From Salinibacter ruber DSM 13855 (GTDB taxonomy: Bacteria; Bacteroidota; Rhodothermia; Rhodothermales; Salinibacteraceae), in NCBI RefSeq assembly GCF_000013045.1, contig NC_007677.1:2480001-2544000 (forward strand): DNA of 64,000 nucleotides. The letters run 5' to 3'. Below, piece after piece: positions 33,994 through 43,487 of the stretch; the first letter of the stretch is position 1, and the number at the start of each line of letters is the position of its first letter. Below the pieces are notes generated by a model. The model saw nothing but the letters and a program-made list of their open reading frames with translations. It was not told the DNA's origin and did not search any database. The position numbers were made by a program, and so were the translations under genes.

Positions 33994-34665
33994 ATGGGTA
34001 TGACCACAATCGGTCTCGTCCAGCGGAAGGACGACGTCGGAACGACCACAATCGCCACCAATCTTGCCGTCACGCTTCGGAACAGGGGAGACAGCGTGCT
34101 CCTGGTTGACGCGGGCCCACAGGGGCCCCAGAAGGGCACTGTACGGGACTGGTCTGCCACAGGCGACTCCCAGACGCCCGAAACGATCGGCGTGGACCGA
34201 CCTGTGGTCCACGAAAAACTTCCCTCCATCGAGGGCTTCGATGTTGCGATCATCGATGCGACCGGCAAGCTGGAGGAAATGACCATCTCGGCCATCAAGG
34301 CCAGCGACCTCACGCTGGTACCCGTTCAGCCTTCGACGGCGGATCCGAAGAAAGTGGGGCAGGTCATTGATTGTATTGAGACCCACCAGGCCCTGACGGA
34401 AGCCCCCTCCAACGAGAGACGCCCCGCCGCTCGCTTTGTCATCTCCAGGGCGACCGGCTCCTCGAGGATGGGCGAGCAGATCCAGCAGATCGTCAGCGAG
34501 GCGCCCTTCGGCCGGCTGGATGCCGGAACGAGCCAGCGCGTCGCCTATGCCAGGGCCCTCGGCGAGGGGGCCAGCGTCCACGAGACCGGCGACAAGGAAG
34601 CGCAGGCCGAGGTGAAGGCCATCACCGACGAGATTGAACAAATTCTCCGGGCCGATGGACAGTAA
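33994..34665 (+). CDS. ParA-like protein with degenerate P-loop
   Basis: A protein of 223 residues from ATG 33994 (ATG 34000 also possible). The overall fold matches ParA/MinD-type partition ATPases: TTIATNLAVTLRNRGDSVLLVDAGPQG, FDVAIIDATGKLEEMTISAIKASDLTLVPVQPS, and ParA-type C-terminal helices. The deviant Walker A that should read KGGxGKTT is instead KDDVGTTT. Both glycines before the Val and the catalytic lysine are lost, and the following DADPQG is DAGPQG. The protein therefore probably cannot hydrolyse, and perhaps cannot bind, ATP. No parB is adjacent. It may be a former plasmid or island partition protein, or a pseudo-ATPase regulator. Confidence 0.8.
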   Translation: MGMTTIGLVQRKDDVGTTTIATNLAVTLRNRGDSVLLVDAGPQGPQKGTVRDWSATGDSQTPETIGVDRPVVHEKLPSIEGFDVAIIDATGKLEEMTISAIKASDLTLVPVQPSTADPKKVGQVIDCIETHQALTEAPSNERRPAARFVISRATGSSRMGEQIQQIVSEAPFGRLDAGTSQRVAYARALGEGASVHETGDKEAQAEVKAITDEIEQILRADGQ

Positions 34666-34823
34666 CGATCTCAACTACATCCAGCACAGATGCATTCCGC
34701 GTCGCTAGAACGTGGCCACAACCGGCGGCGTCCGACAGCGGCGGGCACAGGGCCCCGCGAACAGGAAGCTCAGCAATCGGCCAAACATTCGTCCACTCTC
34801 ACGCTCGTCGTTCCACCTTCTCG

Positions 34824-35249
34824 ATGAAGAAATACGTCTACTGGGGATCGACCGTCCTTTTCGCTCTCATGATGGCCGGCTCTGGCACAATGTACTTCGT
34901 GTCCGAGAACATGGCCGCCAAGTTCGCCCAGCTTGGCTTTCCGGACTACTTCCGAATCGAGCTCGGCATTGCGAAGCTTCTGGGGGCCGTGGCTCTCCTC
35001 ACGCCCCTCCCCCGGTTGGGACTCTCCCGCGCGGTACTCGCCCGCACGGTCAAGGAGTGGACCTACGCCGGCTTCACGATCAGCATCGTCTCGGCGATGA
35101 TCGCGCACACGGCATCGGGCGATCCGGCGACGGCACTCCTCCTCCCTGGGGTGGCGTTTGTGCTGGTGGCCACCTCCTACACGACGTACCATCAGTACTA
35201 CCGGACGGAGGCCGGCGCAGAGGAGACACCCACAGCCCCCGCTACGTGA
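34824..35249 (+). CDS. DoxX-like membrane protein
   Basis: A protein of 141 residues from ATG 34824 with four membrane helices. The pattern (SGTMYFVSENMAAKFAQLGFPDYFRIELGIAKLLGAVALL) is that of the DoxX-like family, where FP.Y....G..K..G is conserved. Family members are linked to redox or quinone-related membrane functions, but most have no defined role. The acidic C-terminal tail is short. Confidence 0.8.
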   Translation: MKKYVYWGSTVLFALMMAGSGTMYFVSENMAAKFAQLGFPDYFRIELGIAKLLGAVALLTPLPRLGLSRAVLARTVKEWTYAGFTISIVSAMIAHTASGDPATALLLPGVAFVLVATSYTTYHQYYRTEAGAEETPTAPAT

Positions 35250-35357
35250 TGGCAATTCGCCGCGTGGCAGCAGCTCCTTCCGTGCGGCGACCGGCCGCGC
35301 CACGACAGCCTTCACAGCCCCCGCGCCCTGCGTTTGGTCTCAGCCCAACAGACCCCG

Positions 35358-36173
35358 ATGGCCCCTGCCTCCGAGATCCCAATGCGACTCCACGATGCGC
35401 TCACCGCCCGATACCCCCGTCTCGTGGACACCTACGACCGAAAGATCGGAACCAAGGGGGCCGAGGGCCACGCCGACTGGAGCGCGTGGTGCTTTGCGGC
35501 CGGCGGGATTGCGGCCACGATCGCAAGCAACCGTCACGCCGCGGCCCCGGAGACGGTCGGCGCGGGCCAGGCGTTCGAAGACATCCACCGCATTGCCGCC
35601 ATCGCGGCGTGGCGCCCCGACCGGTACGTGCTGGACCTCTCCGACCGCCCGTCGACCGCAATCGAGACGATTCCCGCCCAGGTGTCGCCCCCGCGCTGCC
35701 TTCGCCCCGATACGTTTCATTTTGGGGCCTGGTGCCCCTTTGTCTTTCTGGGACGAGGGGCCGACGGCCAGAACCGCGGACTTTTCGTGTACCTGGATGA
35801 CCCGGGGACGGACAACGCCACAAACGGCCCCCCGATGCTCATCGGCGTCGTCGCGCGGGCGGACCTCGCATGCAGAACCGTCGCGGTGGCTTTGGGACAG
35901 GGGGGTCTGATGCGGGGCATCGAGACCGCGATGAAGGAGATTTCCGAAACGCGGCAGGTCGACACGGAAGAAGCGGTCGAGGTGGACGAGGAGGAGCTCG
36001 AGAAAGAAGCCGTGCCCAGGCTCGGGAAAACGACCGATTACGCGAGGGAGGCCCGCATTGCGGCAACGGTTGCGCTGTTTGTCTCCCAGGCCGACTGGAC
36101 CCCACCGCTTCCGGAGGCTCCGCGTCGGACCATTGCCATGGCGGAGGAGACGACGGTCTGCTCTCTCGCGTAG
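35358..36173 (+). CDS. hypothetical protein
   Basis: A protein of 271 residues from ATG 35358; the frame is open to TTG 35334. No signal peptide or membrane segment is clear. The first about 180 residues look globular and rich in Trp, Cys and aromatic residues (DWSAWCFAAGGIAATIA, TFHFGAWCPFVFLGRG, GLFVYLDDPGT). A strongly acidic helix (about 205-230, DTEEAVEVDEEELEKEAV) follows, and a hydrophobic stretch lies near the end. Frame and composition support a real gene. I do not recognise the family. Confidence 0.6.
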   Translation: MAPASEIPMRLHDALTARYPRLVDTYDRKIGTKGAEGHADWSAWCFAAGGIAATIASNRHAAAPETVGAGQAFEDIHRIAAIAAWRPDRYVLDLSDRPSTAIETIPAQVSPPRCLRPDTFHFGAWCPFVFLGRGADGQNRGLFVYLDDPGTDNATNGPPMLIGVVARADLACRTVAVALGQGGLMRGIETAMKEISETRQVDTEEAVEVDEEELEKEAVPRLGKTTDYAREARIAATVALFVSQADWTPPLPEAPRRTIAMAEETTVCSLA

Positions 36174-36671
36174 CCCCCCTCCCCCCGCGCGGCGCAATCG
36201 CCTCCTGGACGAACCAGCCGACCGTTCCGCCGCAGAAGTTCTTTTCGAGGACGCGACGCGTGCCGCCCTCGACCGACGCCCCCCCCAGGCGGTTCATCGT
36301 GGCCTTTCGGCATCCCACGCTCGTCGTGACGGCGTCCACTTGTTCCGGCGGTGGGCCCTCGATCTCCCGATCGACCCCTTCGAGGGGACGCGTCTCTACC
36401 TGCTCTGCCTGCGGGTCCGATGGGCTCATCGCAGAAGCGTGCGGCCTCAAACGGCCCTGGACGAGAGAGGAGAAGTAACGATTCGGGCCCAGGGACAACG
36501 GAGCGGTAGACTGCAACGCAGCAGCTTCGCGTCGGGGGCGGCATTTTCACCTCCGGACGTGGAGGAGGACCGAGGCTCCTCGATGCTCGCCGACGTCCGA
36601 CACAGTCCGCATGCGCGTCGATCGCCCCTGCGCTCTCGTGTTCGCTTCGCACACACCACTCGTTCGTGCCC
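36174..36671. other. gene-less stretch
   Basis: Several long frames exist on both strands because of the high GC, but none shows a signal peptide, domain or ribosome binding site. No RNA is seen. Confidence 0.35.
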
Positions 36672-37133
36672 ATGTACTCTCGTCTTCAGTCTGGATTCGT
36701 AGGCGGAGCACTCGGCTCCGTCTTCATCGCCGCAATCATGCTCGCCATGTTCGTCGTGGCGGGCACCCCCCCGATGTTCATGGCCACCTTCAACGCCACA
36801 CTCGGCCCGGCCAGCCCGATTGTCGCCGGGCTCGCCGGCGGGGCGCTGTTTGTCCTGAGCGGGGCTCTCTGGGGCGTGCCGTTCGCGGCACTGGTTCGAA
36901 CGCCGACGATCGGGAACGGAATTGCGTTCGGGCTCGTGCCGGCACTCTGGCTGTGGGTCGTTGTCGCCCCGGTGATGCTCGGAAAGCCCGTGTTCTTCGG
37001 GTTTGCCCTGCCGAAGCTGAGCCTGCCGTTCGTATTCAACTGCCTGGTGTGGGGCACGACGGTCGGCTGGTACGCCGGCGCGGACGCCCCCGCGGCCGAC
37101 GGAGAGGCGCAGGCCAGCGTTGCCTCCTCGTGA
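36672..37133 (+). CDS. small membrane protein of unknown function
   Basis: A protein of 153 residues from ATG 36672 (a GTG at 36666 is also in frame). Four hydrophobic segments (SGFVGGALGSVFIAAIMLAM, PIVAGLAGGALFVLSGALWG, AFGLVPALWLWVVVAPVML, FNCLVWGTTVGWYAG) and an acidic Ala-rich tail. The layout resembles small Bacteroidota membrane proteins of unassigned function. Confidence 0.65.
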   Translation: MYSRLQSGFVGGALGSVFIAAIMLAMFVVAGTPPMFMATFNATLGPASPIVAGLAGGALFVLSGALWGVPFAALVRTPTIGNGIAFGLVPALWLWVVVAPVMLGKPVFFGFALPKLSLPFVFNCLVWGTTVGWYAGADAPAADGEAQASVASS

Positions 37134-37446
37134 GAAGCCAGGCGACAGCATCCGTGGATGTGCGCCCCGCGACGGCGGCCCAGGGCCTTCTGCCTCTCTG
37201 ATGGGAACCACTGGCCTTGGGACAGGACGACTCCTGATCTGCCCCCGGCCCCTCCGGAGGGCGTCTGTCTCTTCCCACCGCCCAGGGTCTCGAAGTGGGG
37301 AATCACCCCGGCCTGGGTGTGGCAAAAGTGGGTGACGAAAGCAGCCTACGGAAGCGTGGAGCCGTTTCGGAACCGCTTCGAAGTGTTCTCGAATCCGCGT
37401 ACTGTCCCTTAGGGGCTGGCAGGACCGAGGCGACTGTTCCAAACAG
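37134..37446. other. gene-less gap
   Basis: Nothing recognisable before the tRNA-Leu terminator. Confidence 0.4.
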
Positions 37447-37493
37447 AAAACGCCCCTTAGATCGCCGGTTACAGGCGCTGAGGGGCGTTTTTG
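37447..37493 (-). terminator. terminator of tRNA-Leu
   Basis: The stem CGCCCCT/AGGGGCG (37451-37457 with 37481-37487) is extended by A/T tracts on both sides. Read on the minus strand it ends in a T-run, just after the tRNA gene. Because both flanks are A/T tracts it could act in both directions. Confidence 0.7.
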
Positions 37494-37507
37494 ATGCTGT
37501 CGCTATG

Positions 37508-37592
37508 TGCCCGAGAGAGGACTCGAACCTCCACGGCCGCAAGGGCCACGTGACCCTGAATCACGCGCGTCTACCAATTCCGCCACTCGGGC
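37508..37592 (-). tRNA. tRNA-Leu (anticodon CAG)
   Basis: 85 nt. The acceptor stem GCCCGAG/CTCGGGC, discriminator A, D-arm GGCGGAATTGGTAGACGC, anticodon stem CGTGA/TCACG with loop TTCAGGG (anticodon CAG), a long variable arm typical of class II tRNA-Leu, and T-loop GTTCGAGTC. No CCA is encoded (CAT follows). A terminator lies 15 bases downstream. Confidence 0.95.
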
Positions 37593-37750
37593 ATCAAAGT
37601 GTGGATCCACCCAACGCCTACGACCGCCTGAAATGTTCCTTGAAATTACCGCGCACCCGACCGCCCCTCGAAACAGCGGCTCGCACTCGCCGCCCCCAGT
37701 TCATACATTAGAGGCGCTCGCTTCTGCTTCACAACCGCCCCTGCCCGCCC

Positions 37751-39823
37751 ATGCGTGGTGTGCGCCTTCTCGCAGTCATCGGCCTCGTGCTCGGCGGCCT
37801 CGTGCTGTCCGGCCGTCCCGCACAGGCCCAGTACGCCCAGGACTCCCTCGCCTTCGACCTGGAGCATGTCTTTGACCTAGAGTACGCGGCGGACCCGCAG
37901 ATTTCGCCGAGCGGCGACCGGGTGGTGTATGCGCGCACCGTCATGGACAAGATGGACGACCGCCGTGCCTCTCGGCTCTGGGCCGTCAACGCGGACGGCT
38001 CGGGCCACCGTCCAATTACCGCCCCCGAGACAAACGCGTCGCAGCCGCGGTGGTCCCCCAGCGGCGATCGGGTCGCCTACGTGGCGTCGACGGAGGGCGA
38101 CGGGGCCGAGGTCTTCGTGCGGTGGATGGACACCGGCCAGACCGCCCGGATCACGCAGCTTGAGGAGTCGCCGAGTGGGCTCTCGTGGGGGCCGGAGGGG
38201 GACCGGCTGGCCTTCTCCATGTTCGTCCCGGCGGAGCCGGAGCCCTTTGCCCGCATGCCCAGCCCGCCGGAGGGGGCCGACTGGGCCGAGCGGCCCGACG
38301 TCATCGACCAGACCTACTACCGCTCCGACGGCGGCGGGTACACCGAACGGGGCCATACGCAGCTCTTTGTCGTATCGGCGTCGGGCGGCACCCCGCGTCA
38401 GATCACAACCGGGCCCTACGACCACGGCGGCGCCCCCACCTGGACGCCCGACGGCGAGACGCTCTTGATCAGCGCCAACCGCCACGCGGACCGGCGCCTC
38501 GACCCGCTCAACACGGAGGTGTACGCCGTGGACGTGGCAAGCGGTGCGGTCACCGCCCTCACCACCCGGCAGGGCCCGGACGGCGACGTGGCCCTCTCCC
38601 CGGACGGCTCTACGATCGCCTACACCGGCTTCGACGACCGCGAGCAGGGCTACCAGGTGACCAAGCTGTACGTCATGGACCGCGACGGCACCAACGCCCG
38701 CCTCCTCACCGAGGGCTTCGACCGGGACGTCCAGAACCCGACGTTCACCGCCGATGGGGAGCACATCGTCTTCCGGTACGTGGACGAGGGGTCGACCAAG
38801 ATCGGCCGCGTGGCGCTCGACGGGGGGCGGCGCGTCGTGGCGGAACACGTGGGCGGCACGTCCATCGGCCGCCCCTACACGAGCGGCTCTTTTAGCCTCG
38901 CGTCGAACGGCCGGGTGGCCTTCACGCACGCCACGCCCCAGCGCCCCGCCGACGTGGCGGTGGCCCAGGCCGGGCGCGAAGCACAGGTCCTCACCGCCCT
39001 GAATGACGATCTGTTTGGGCAGGTCGACCTTGGCTCCGTCGAGCAAATCACGTACGAATCCTCCCACGACGGCCGCACGATCGAGGGCTGGATCGTCACC
39101 CCGCCGGGCTTCGACGCGTCACAGGAGTACCCGCTCGTCCTCGAAATTCACGGCGGCCCCTTCGCCTCGTACGGCCCGTACTTCTCCGCGGAGGTGCAGC
39201 TCTACGCCGCCGCCGGCTACGTGGTGCTCTACACCAATCCCCGCGGCTCGACCAGCTACGGCCAGGACTTCGGCAACGCCATCCACCACGACTATCCCGG
39301 GCACGACTACGACGACCTGATGTCCGGCGTGGATGCCGTCCTGGAGCGCGGCTACGTCGACGCGGACCGGCTCTACGTGACGGGCGGAAGCGGGGGCGGG
39401 GTTCTGACGTCCTGGATCGTGGGCCACACCGATCGCTTCCGGGCCGCCGTCGCCGCCAAGCCGGTGATCAACTGGTACAGCTGGGCGCTGACGGCGGACA
39501 TGTACCCCTACGGCGTCAAGTACTGGTTCCCCGGCCTGCCGTGGAACCACGAGGAGCACTACATGGACCGCTCGCCCCTCTCGTACGTCGACAACGTGAC
39601 GACGCCCACCATGCTACTGACCGGCGCCAACGACTACCGCACGCCGATGTCGGAGTCGGAGCAGTTCTACCAGGCCCTGAAGCTCCGCGAGGTGGAAACG
39701 GCGCTCGTCCGCGTCCCGGGGGCCTCCCACAGCATCGCCGCCCGCCCGAGCCACCTGGCCGCGAAGGCCGCCCACGTGCTGGAGTGGTTTCGTCGCCACG
39801 GGGGCCCCACGCCTGAACAGTAA
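37751..39823 (+). CDS. secreted S9-family prolyl oligopeptidase-like peptidase
   Basis: A protein of 690 residues from ATG 37751, with a signal peptide ending near AQAQ (residue 27). An N-terminal WD40/TolB-type propeller of about 400 residues (ISPSGDRVVYAR, PRWSPSGDRVAYVAS, NPTFTADGEHIVFRY) precedes the alpha/beta-hydrolase domain. The catalytic triad is visible: Ser547 in GGSGGG, Asp628 in TGANDYRTP and His660 in GASHSI. It is a periplasmic dipeptidyl/acylaminoacyl peptidase type (S9C-like) that trims short peptides. Monocistronic between two tRNA genes. Confidence 0.88.
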   Translation: MRGVRLLAVIGLVLGGLVLSGRPAQAQYAQDSLAFDLEHVFDLEYAADPQISPSGDRVVYARTVMDKMDDRRASRLWAVNADGSGHRPITAPETNASQPRWSPSGDRVAYVASTEGDGAEVFVRWMDTGQTARITQLEESPSGLSWGPEGDRLAFSMFVPAEPEPFARMPSPPEGADWAERPDVIDQTYYRSDGGGYTERGHTQLFVVSASGGTPRQITTGPYDHGGAPTWTPDGETLLISANRHADRRLDPLNTEVYAVDVASGAVTALTTRQGPDGDVALSPDGSTIAYTGFDDREQGYQVTKLYVMDRDGTNARLLTEGFDRDVQNPTFTADGEHIVFRYVDEGSTKIGRVALDGGRRVVAEHVGGTSIGRPYTSGSFSLASNGRVAFTHATPQRPADVAVAQAGREAQVLTALNDDLFGQVDLGSVEQITYESSHDGRTIEGWIVTPPGFDASQEYPLVLEIHGGPFASYGPYFSAEVQLYAAAGYVVLYTNPRGSTSYGQDFGNAIHHDYPGHDYDDLMSGVDAVLERGYVDADRLYVTGGSGGGVLTSWIVGHTDRFRAAVAAKPVINWYSWALTADMYPYGVKYWFPGLPWNHEEHYMDRSPLSYVDNVTTPTMLLTGANDYRTPMSESEQFYQALKLREVETALVRVPGASHSIAARPSHLAAKAAHVLEWFRRHGGPTPEQ

Positions 39824-40027
39824 GGCGGCGCGAGGCCCGCGGCGCCCACTCGCCAGCCCCCAGCGACCACCCCCGTGAAAAGAAAATCAATCCCCTACCA
39901 TAGAGGGGCCGAGTCGGGGACAAAAGCCCAGCACCCACCCGGGAGGGTTGGAACCCGGCCCGGCACCATGCCGTTACGCGAATCGGATATTTTGGGAGGC
40001 GGCTGCCCGCTCCACTTTTGATTCAAT

Positions 40028-40099
40028 TCCTCGGTAGCTCAACGGTAGAGCATGCGGCTGTTAACCGCAGGGCTGCTGGTTCGAATCCAGCCCGGGGAG
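40028..40099 (+). tRNA. tRNA-Asn (anticodon GTT)
   Basis: 72 nt. The acceptor TCCTCGG pairs with CCGGGGA (one G-U), discriminator G. The D-arm contains AGCTCAACGGTAGAGC, the anticodon loop is CTGTTAA, and the T-arm is GCTGG/CCAGC with loop TTCGAAT. No CCA is encoded. A perfect-stem terminator follows. Confidence 0.95.
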
Positions 40100-40104
40100 C
40101 CGAA

Positions 40105-40138
40105 AGCCCGATTGGACGGTCCAATCGGGCTTTTTCTT
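40105..40138 (+). terminator. terminator of tRNA-Asn
   Basis: A 13-bp perfect stem (AGCCCGATTGGAC with GTCCAATCGGGCT) around a one-base centre, followed by a T-rich tail TTTTTC. It starts five bases after the tRNA. Confidence 0.9.
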
Positions 40139-40368
40139 TTGCCACGCCGGTTCGCCCCGCCGGACTGGGGGCCTCCTCGTCTGTATTCCCGGCCCCCCAC
40201 GACCGCAGTCAGTGCCGCCCCGCCGGCCGCGACCGTCCCGATGCCGGCCGCCCCTTCCAATCCTCTTGCCCGGCCCTCAGCGTGTAGGGGCCTCGTTCCC
40301 ATCCGCCAGCATGGAGCCCGATCCAGATCGGGGTGGTCATGCGTCTCAGATGTTTGCCTAGAGTCCCG

Positions 40369-40956
40369 ATGCCCCCTGTACGAACGGAGACACTGATCCG
40401 ATGCGTCCTTCGACGGCCAACGGCGGCCGTCCTGGCCGTCGCGCTTGCGCTGGGCCTCACGGCGTGTGGCCTGGACGCGACCGATGACTCGACGCCGTCG
40501 CCCTCCGCTTCCTCCCGTTCCCCGGTGGCCGACAGCACGACCATCCCCCGCATGCTGACGACCGACGATCGGTTTTCGACCCTGCGCGCCGCCCTCGATT
40601 CTACGGGCCTCGATTCCCTCCTGGCCACCGGGGGCCCCTTTACTCTTTTCGCTCCCCCGAACGGCGCGTTTGCGTCGGCCTCCGCCGGCTCCGTCGAGGA
40701 TGTGCTGACAGGGGATCGGGACCGCCTTCGCGCCCTCCTTGCCCGCCACGTCGTGGGGGGCCGCGTTGCGGTGGGCGGACGGCCGGGGCCCCGCTCGGTG
40801 GTCCCGATGAGCGGCGACACGCTCTCGCTGCACCCGGCCCCCGACGGCGTCCGGATCGACGGGACCCCAATTCTCGACGCCAACATCCAGGCGGGGAATG
40901 GGCGCATTCACGTCGTCGACGCGGTGCTCCGGGCTCCCGGATCCGACGCGCCGTGA
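40369..40956 (+). CDS. fasciclin (FAS1) domain lipoprotein
   Basis: A protein of 195 residues from ATG 40369 (an upstream ATG at 40339 is in frame). A lipoprotein signal ends in LTACG. After a Ser/Pro/Asp-rich linker, a FAS1 domain covers about residues 60-190: H1-like motif GPFTLFAPPNGAFAS, the YH-like ARHVVGGRV, and H2 IQAGNGRIHVVDAVL. FAS1 domains mediate adhesion or binding at the cell surface. Confidence 0.83.
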   Translation: MPPVRTETLIRCVLRRPTAAVLAVALALGLTACGLDATDDSTPSPSASSRSPVADSTTIPRMLTTDDRFSTLRAALDSTGLDSLLATGGPFTLFAPPNGAFASASAGSVEDVLTGDRDRLRALLARHVVGGRVAVGGRPGPRSVVPMSGDTLSLHPAPDGVRIDGTPILDANIQAGNGRIHVVDAVLRAPGSDAP

Positions 40957-41073
40957 CGAGGCGCCCCTACCCGGGGCCGTAACGATCCACGAATATGTAT
41001 TCGTCCCGTCGAACCTGGGCGGGAAATTGGGTTTGGAGAAGTGTTCGTCTCTTCATAGCTCCCTCTCTAGCCC

Positions 41074-41832
41074 ATGGCTTCTGATTCTCCCGTCTATCTC
41101 CTTCTCGGCGCCACCGGCGGCATCGGGTCCGAGGTGGCCCATCGGCTCGCCGACGACGGCGCACAGCTCGTCCTCGGGGCCCGCTCGGAAGACGACCTGG
41201 ACGACCTGGCGGCCGCCACCGGCGGCGACGCGATGCCCCTCGACGCCACCGAGTTTGAGCAGGTGCAGGCCGCCGTGTCGCACGCCACCGACACGTACGG
41301 GGGCCTCGACGGGGTGGTCAACTTCGTCGGCTCGGTCCTCCTCAAGCCCGCCCACCTTACCAGCATCGACGAGTACCGGACGCAGATTGAGAAGAACCTC
41401 GACACGGCCTTCAACACCGTGAAGGCGGCCGGCCGTCCCATGATGCGCAGCGGCGGGTCCATCGTGCTCATGGCGTCGGCCGTTTCGCGCACCGGGCTCA
41501 AGAACCACGAGGCGATCGCCGCGGCGAAGGGCGGCGTCACGGGCCTCATGCGGGCCGCTGCCGCCACCTACTCCGGCCGCGGCATCCGCGTGAACGCCGT
41601 GGCCCCCGGCCTCATCGGCGGCGGTGAGAATTTCGCGAGCCAGATGTCGGAGCAGATCCTCAGCTCCGAGGCGGGCCGGAAGCAGTCCGAGAAGATGCAC
41701 GCCCTCGGCCGCGTGGGCACGCCCGAGGACGTGGCCCCGGCGGTCACGTGGCTCCTCGATCCCGAAACCGACTGGGTCACCGGGCAGGTCATCGGCGTGG
41801 ACGGTGGACTCGGCACCGTGCGGCCCGGATAG
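41074..41832 (+). CDS. atypical short-chain dehydrogenase (catalytic Tyr replaced by Ile)
   Basis: A protein of 252 residues with an intact SDR fold: nucleotide loop LLGATGGIGSEVA, LDATEFEQV, NFVGSVL, active-site Ser in VLMASAVS, and the PG motif VAPGLIGGG. At the YxxxK site it reads IAAAK, so the catalytic tyrosine is replaced by isoleucine while the lysine remains. C-terminal VTGQVIGVDGGLG is typical of classical FabG-like members. The photolyase gene follows 110 bases downstream on the same strand. It may bind NAD(P)H or a flavin-related compound without classical reductase chemistry. Confidence 0.8.
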   Translation: MASDSPVYLLLGATGGIGSEVAHRLADDGAQLVLGARSEDDLDDLAAATGGDAMPLDATEFEQVQAAVSHATDTYGGLDGVVNFVGSVLLKPAHLTSIDEYRTQIEKNLDTAFNTVKAAGRPMMRSGGSIVLMASAVSRTGLKNHEAIAAAKGGVTGLMRAAAATYSGRGIRVNAVAPGLIGGGENFASQMSEQILSSEAGRKQSEKMHALGRVGTPEDVAPAVTWLLDPETDWVTGQVIGVDGGLGTVRPG

Positions 41833-41942
41833 AATGAAGACGCACCCTCCGGCGGCGTGCAGGCCCGTCCCACGGGCGGGCGCTGCCCTGCAGACTTCAC
41901 CGGCCGGCCTCCTGTGCTTCTCCCCAGTTCCCCAGCGTTCCC

Positions 41943-43487
41943 ATGCGTACCCTGATTCTCGTCCTCCGGGACCAACTTGACCGCGACGCCACCGTCCTGC
42001 ACGAGGCCGACCCCGGCCGCGACGCCGTGGCGATGACGGAGGCGGACGTGCACCGGGACCGATACGCGGAGCACAAGCAGCGCCTCGCCCTCGGCTTCGC
42101 GGCGATGCGCCACTACCGGGCGGACCTGCGCGACGACGGCTGGACCGTCCACTACCAGCCGGCCGACGCCCCGGCCGGGGCCGAGGACGCCCCCGCCTTC
42201 CTGCGGCAACAGCTCGCCGAGCATCAGCCCGAGCGCGTCGCCATGACCGAGCCGGGACGTCATGCGCTTCTGGAGACGATCGAAGGGGTGTGCGAGGAGA
42301 TGGGCGTCCCGCTCCGCGTCCACGCCGACGACCACTTTCTGGCCACCCACGACACCTTCGAGCAGTGGGCCGATGGGCGCAAGGAGCTAACACTGGAGTA
42401 CTTCTACCGCGAGCGGCGCCGCGAGTACGACGTCCTCGTCACCGACGACGGCGACCCTGTGGGGGGCGACTGGAATTTCGACGACGACAACCAGGAGAGC
42501 TTTGGGGCGGACGGGCCGGGCATGGTGCCGGAGGGCCCCGCGTTCGAGCGCGACGCCATGACCGAAGATGTGCTCGACCTGGTGCGCACCCAGTTTGCCG
42601 ACGCGCCGGGGGCGCTCGACGCGTTTCGATGGCCGGTGACGCCCGCCCAGGCCCGGGCCGCCCTCGCGGACTTCGTGGAGCACCGGCTGCCGAACTTCGG
42701 CACGTACCAGGACGCGATGTGGACGGGCCGGGCCTTTCTCTACCACTCGCGCCTCTCGTGTGCGCTGAACCTGAAGCTGCTCGACCCCATGACCGCGGTG
42801 CGGGCCGCCGAGGAGGCGTACCACGACGACCATGCCCCCCTCAACGCCGTGGAGGGGTTCGTGCGCCAGATTCTCGGCTGGCGCGAGTTCGTGCGGGGCG
42901 TGTACTGGCTGCACGCCCCCGAGTACGTGGACCGCAACGCGCTGGAGGCAACCGAAGACCTTCCGGAGTTCTACTGGACCGGCGACACGGACATGCGGTG
43001 CCTGAGCGAGTGCACGGGACAGGTCCGGGAGCACGCGTACGCCCACCACATCCCACGCCTCATGGTGATGGGGCTCTTCGGGCTGCTCTACGGCGTCGAC
43101 CCGCAGCAGATGAACGAGTGGCACGAGTCGATGTACATCGACGCCTGGGAGTGGGTCTCCACCCCCAACATGGTCGGGATGGCCCTGTACGCCGACGGGG
43201 GCACCGTGGGCACCAAGCCGTACACGGCCTCCGGGAAGTACATCAACCGGATGAGCAACTACTGCTCGCACTGCCGCTACGACCCGGACGAGGCCGTCGG
43301 GGACGAGGCCTGTCCCTTCACCTCGCTCTACTGGAACTTCCTAGACCGGCATCAGGAGACCTTCTCGGGCAACCGGCGCATGAACTTTCAACTCGCCAAC
43401 GTCCGGCGAAAGTCCGACGCGGAGCTGCAGGACATTGCCGAGCGGGTGGAGGAGGTGCGGGCCCTCACCGAGGCGGGCGAAATTTAA
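41943..43487 (+). CDS. phrB: FeS-type (6-4) photolyase / bacterial cryptochrome (PhrB-like)
   Basis: A protein of 514 residues, matching the deoxyribodipyrimidine photolyase-related family through its whole length (LRDQLDRDAT at the start; QILGWREFVRGVYW; NHY-type FAD region GKYINRMSNYCSHCRYDP; CPFTSLYWNFL). Cysteines at 353, 441, 444 and 457 are offset by exactly three from the four [4Fe-4S] ligands of Agrobacterium PhrB (350, 438, 441, 454). It should repair UV (6-4) photoproducts with FAD and a lumazine-type antenna, useful in sunlit brines. It is paired with the atypical SDR. Confidence 0.9.
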   Translation: MRTLILVLRDQLDRDATVLHEADPGRDAVAMTEADVHRDRYAEHKQRLALGFAAMRHYRADLRDDGWTVHYQPADAPAGAEDAPAFLRQQLAEHQPERVAMTEPGRHALLETIEGVCEEMGVPLRVHADDHFLATHDTFEQWADGRKELTLEYFYRERRREYDVLVTDDGDPVGGDWNFDDDNQESFGADGPGMVPEGPAFERDAMTEDVLDLVRTQFADAPGALDAFRWPVTPAQARAALADFVEHRLPNFGTYQDAMWTGRAFLYHSRLSCALNLKLLDPMTAVRAAEEAYHDDHAPLNAVEGFVRQILGWREFVRGVYWLHAPEYVDRNALEATEDLPEFYWTGDTDMRCLSECTGQVREHAYAHHIPRLMVMGLFGLLYGVDPQQMNEWHESMYIDAWEWVSTPNMVGMALYADGGTVGTKPYTASGKYINRMSNYCSHCRYDPDEAVGDEACPFTSLYWNFLDRHQETFSGNRRMNFQLANVRRKSDAELQDIAERVEEVRALTEAGEI

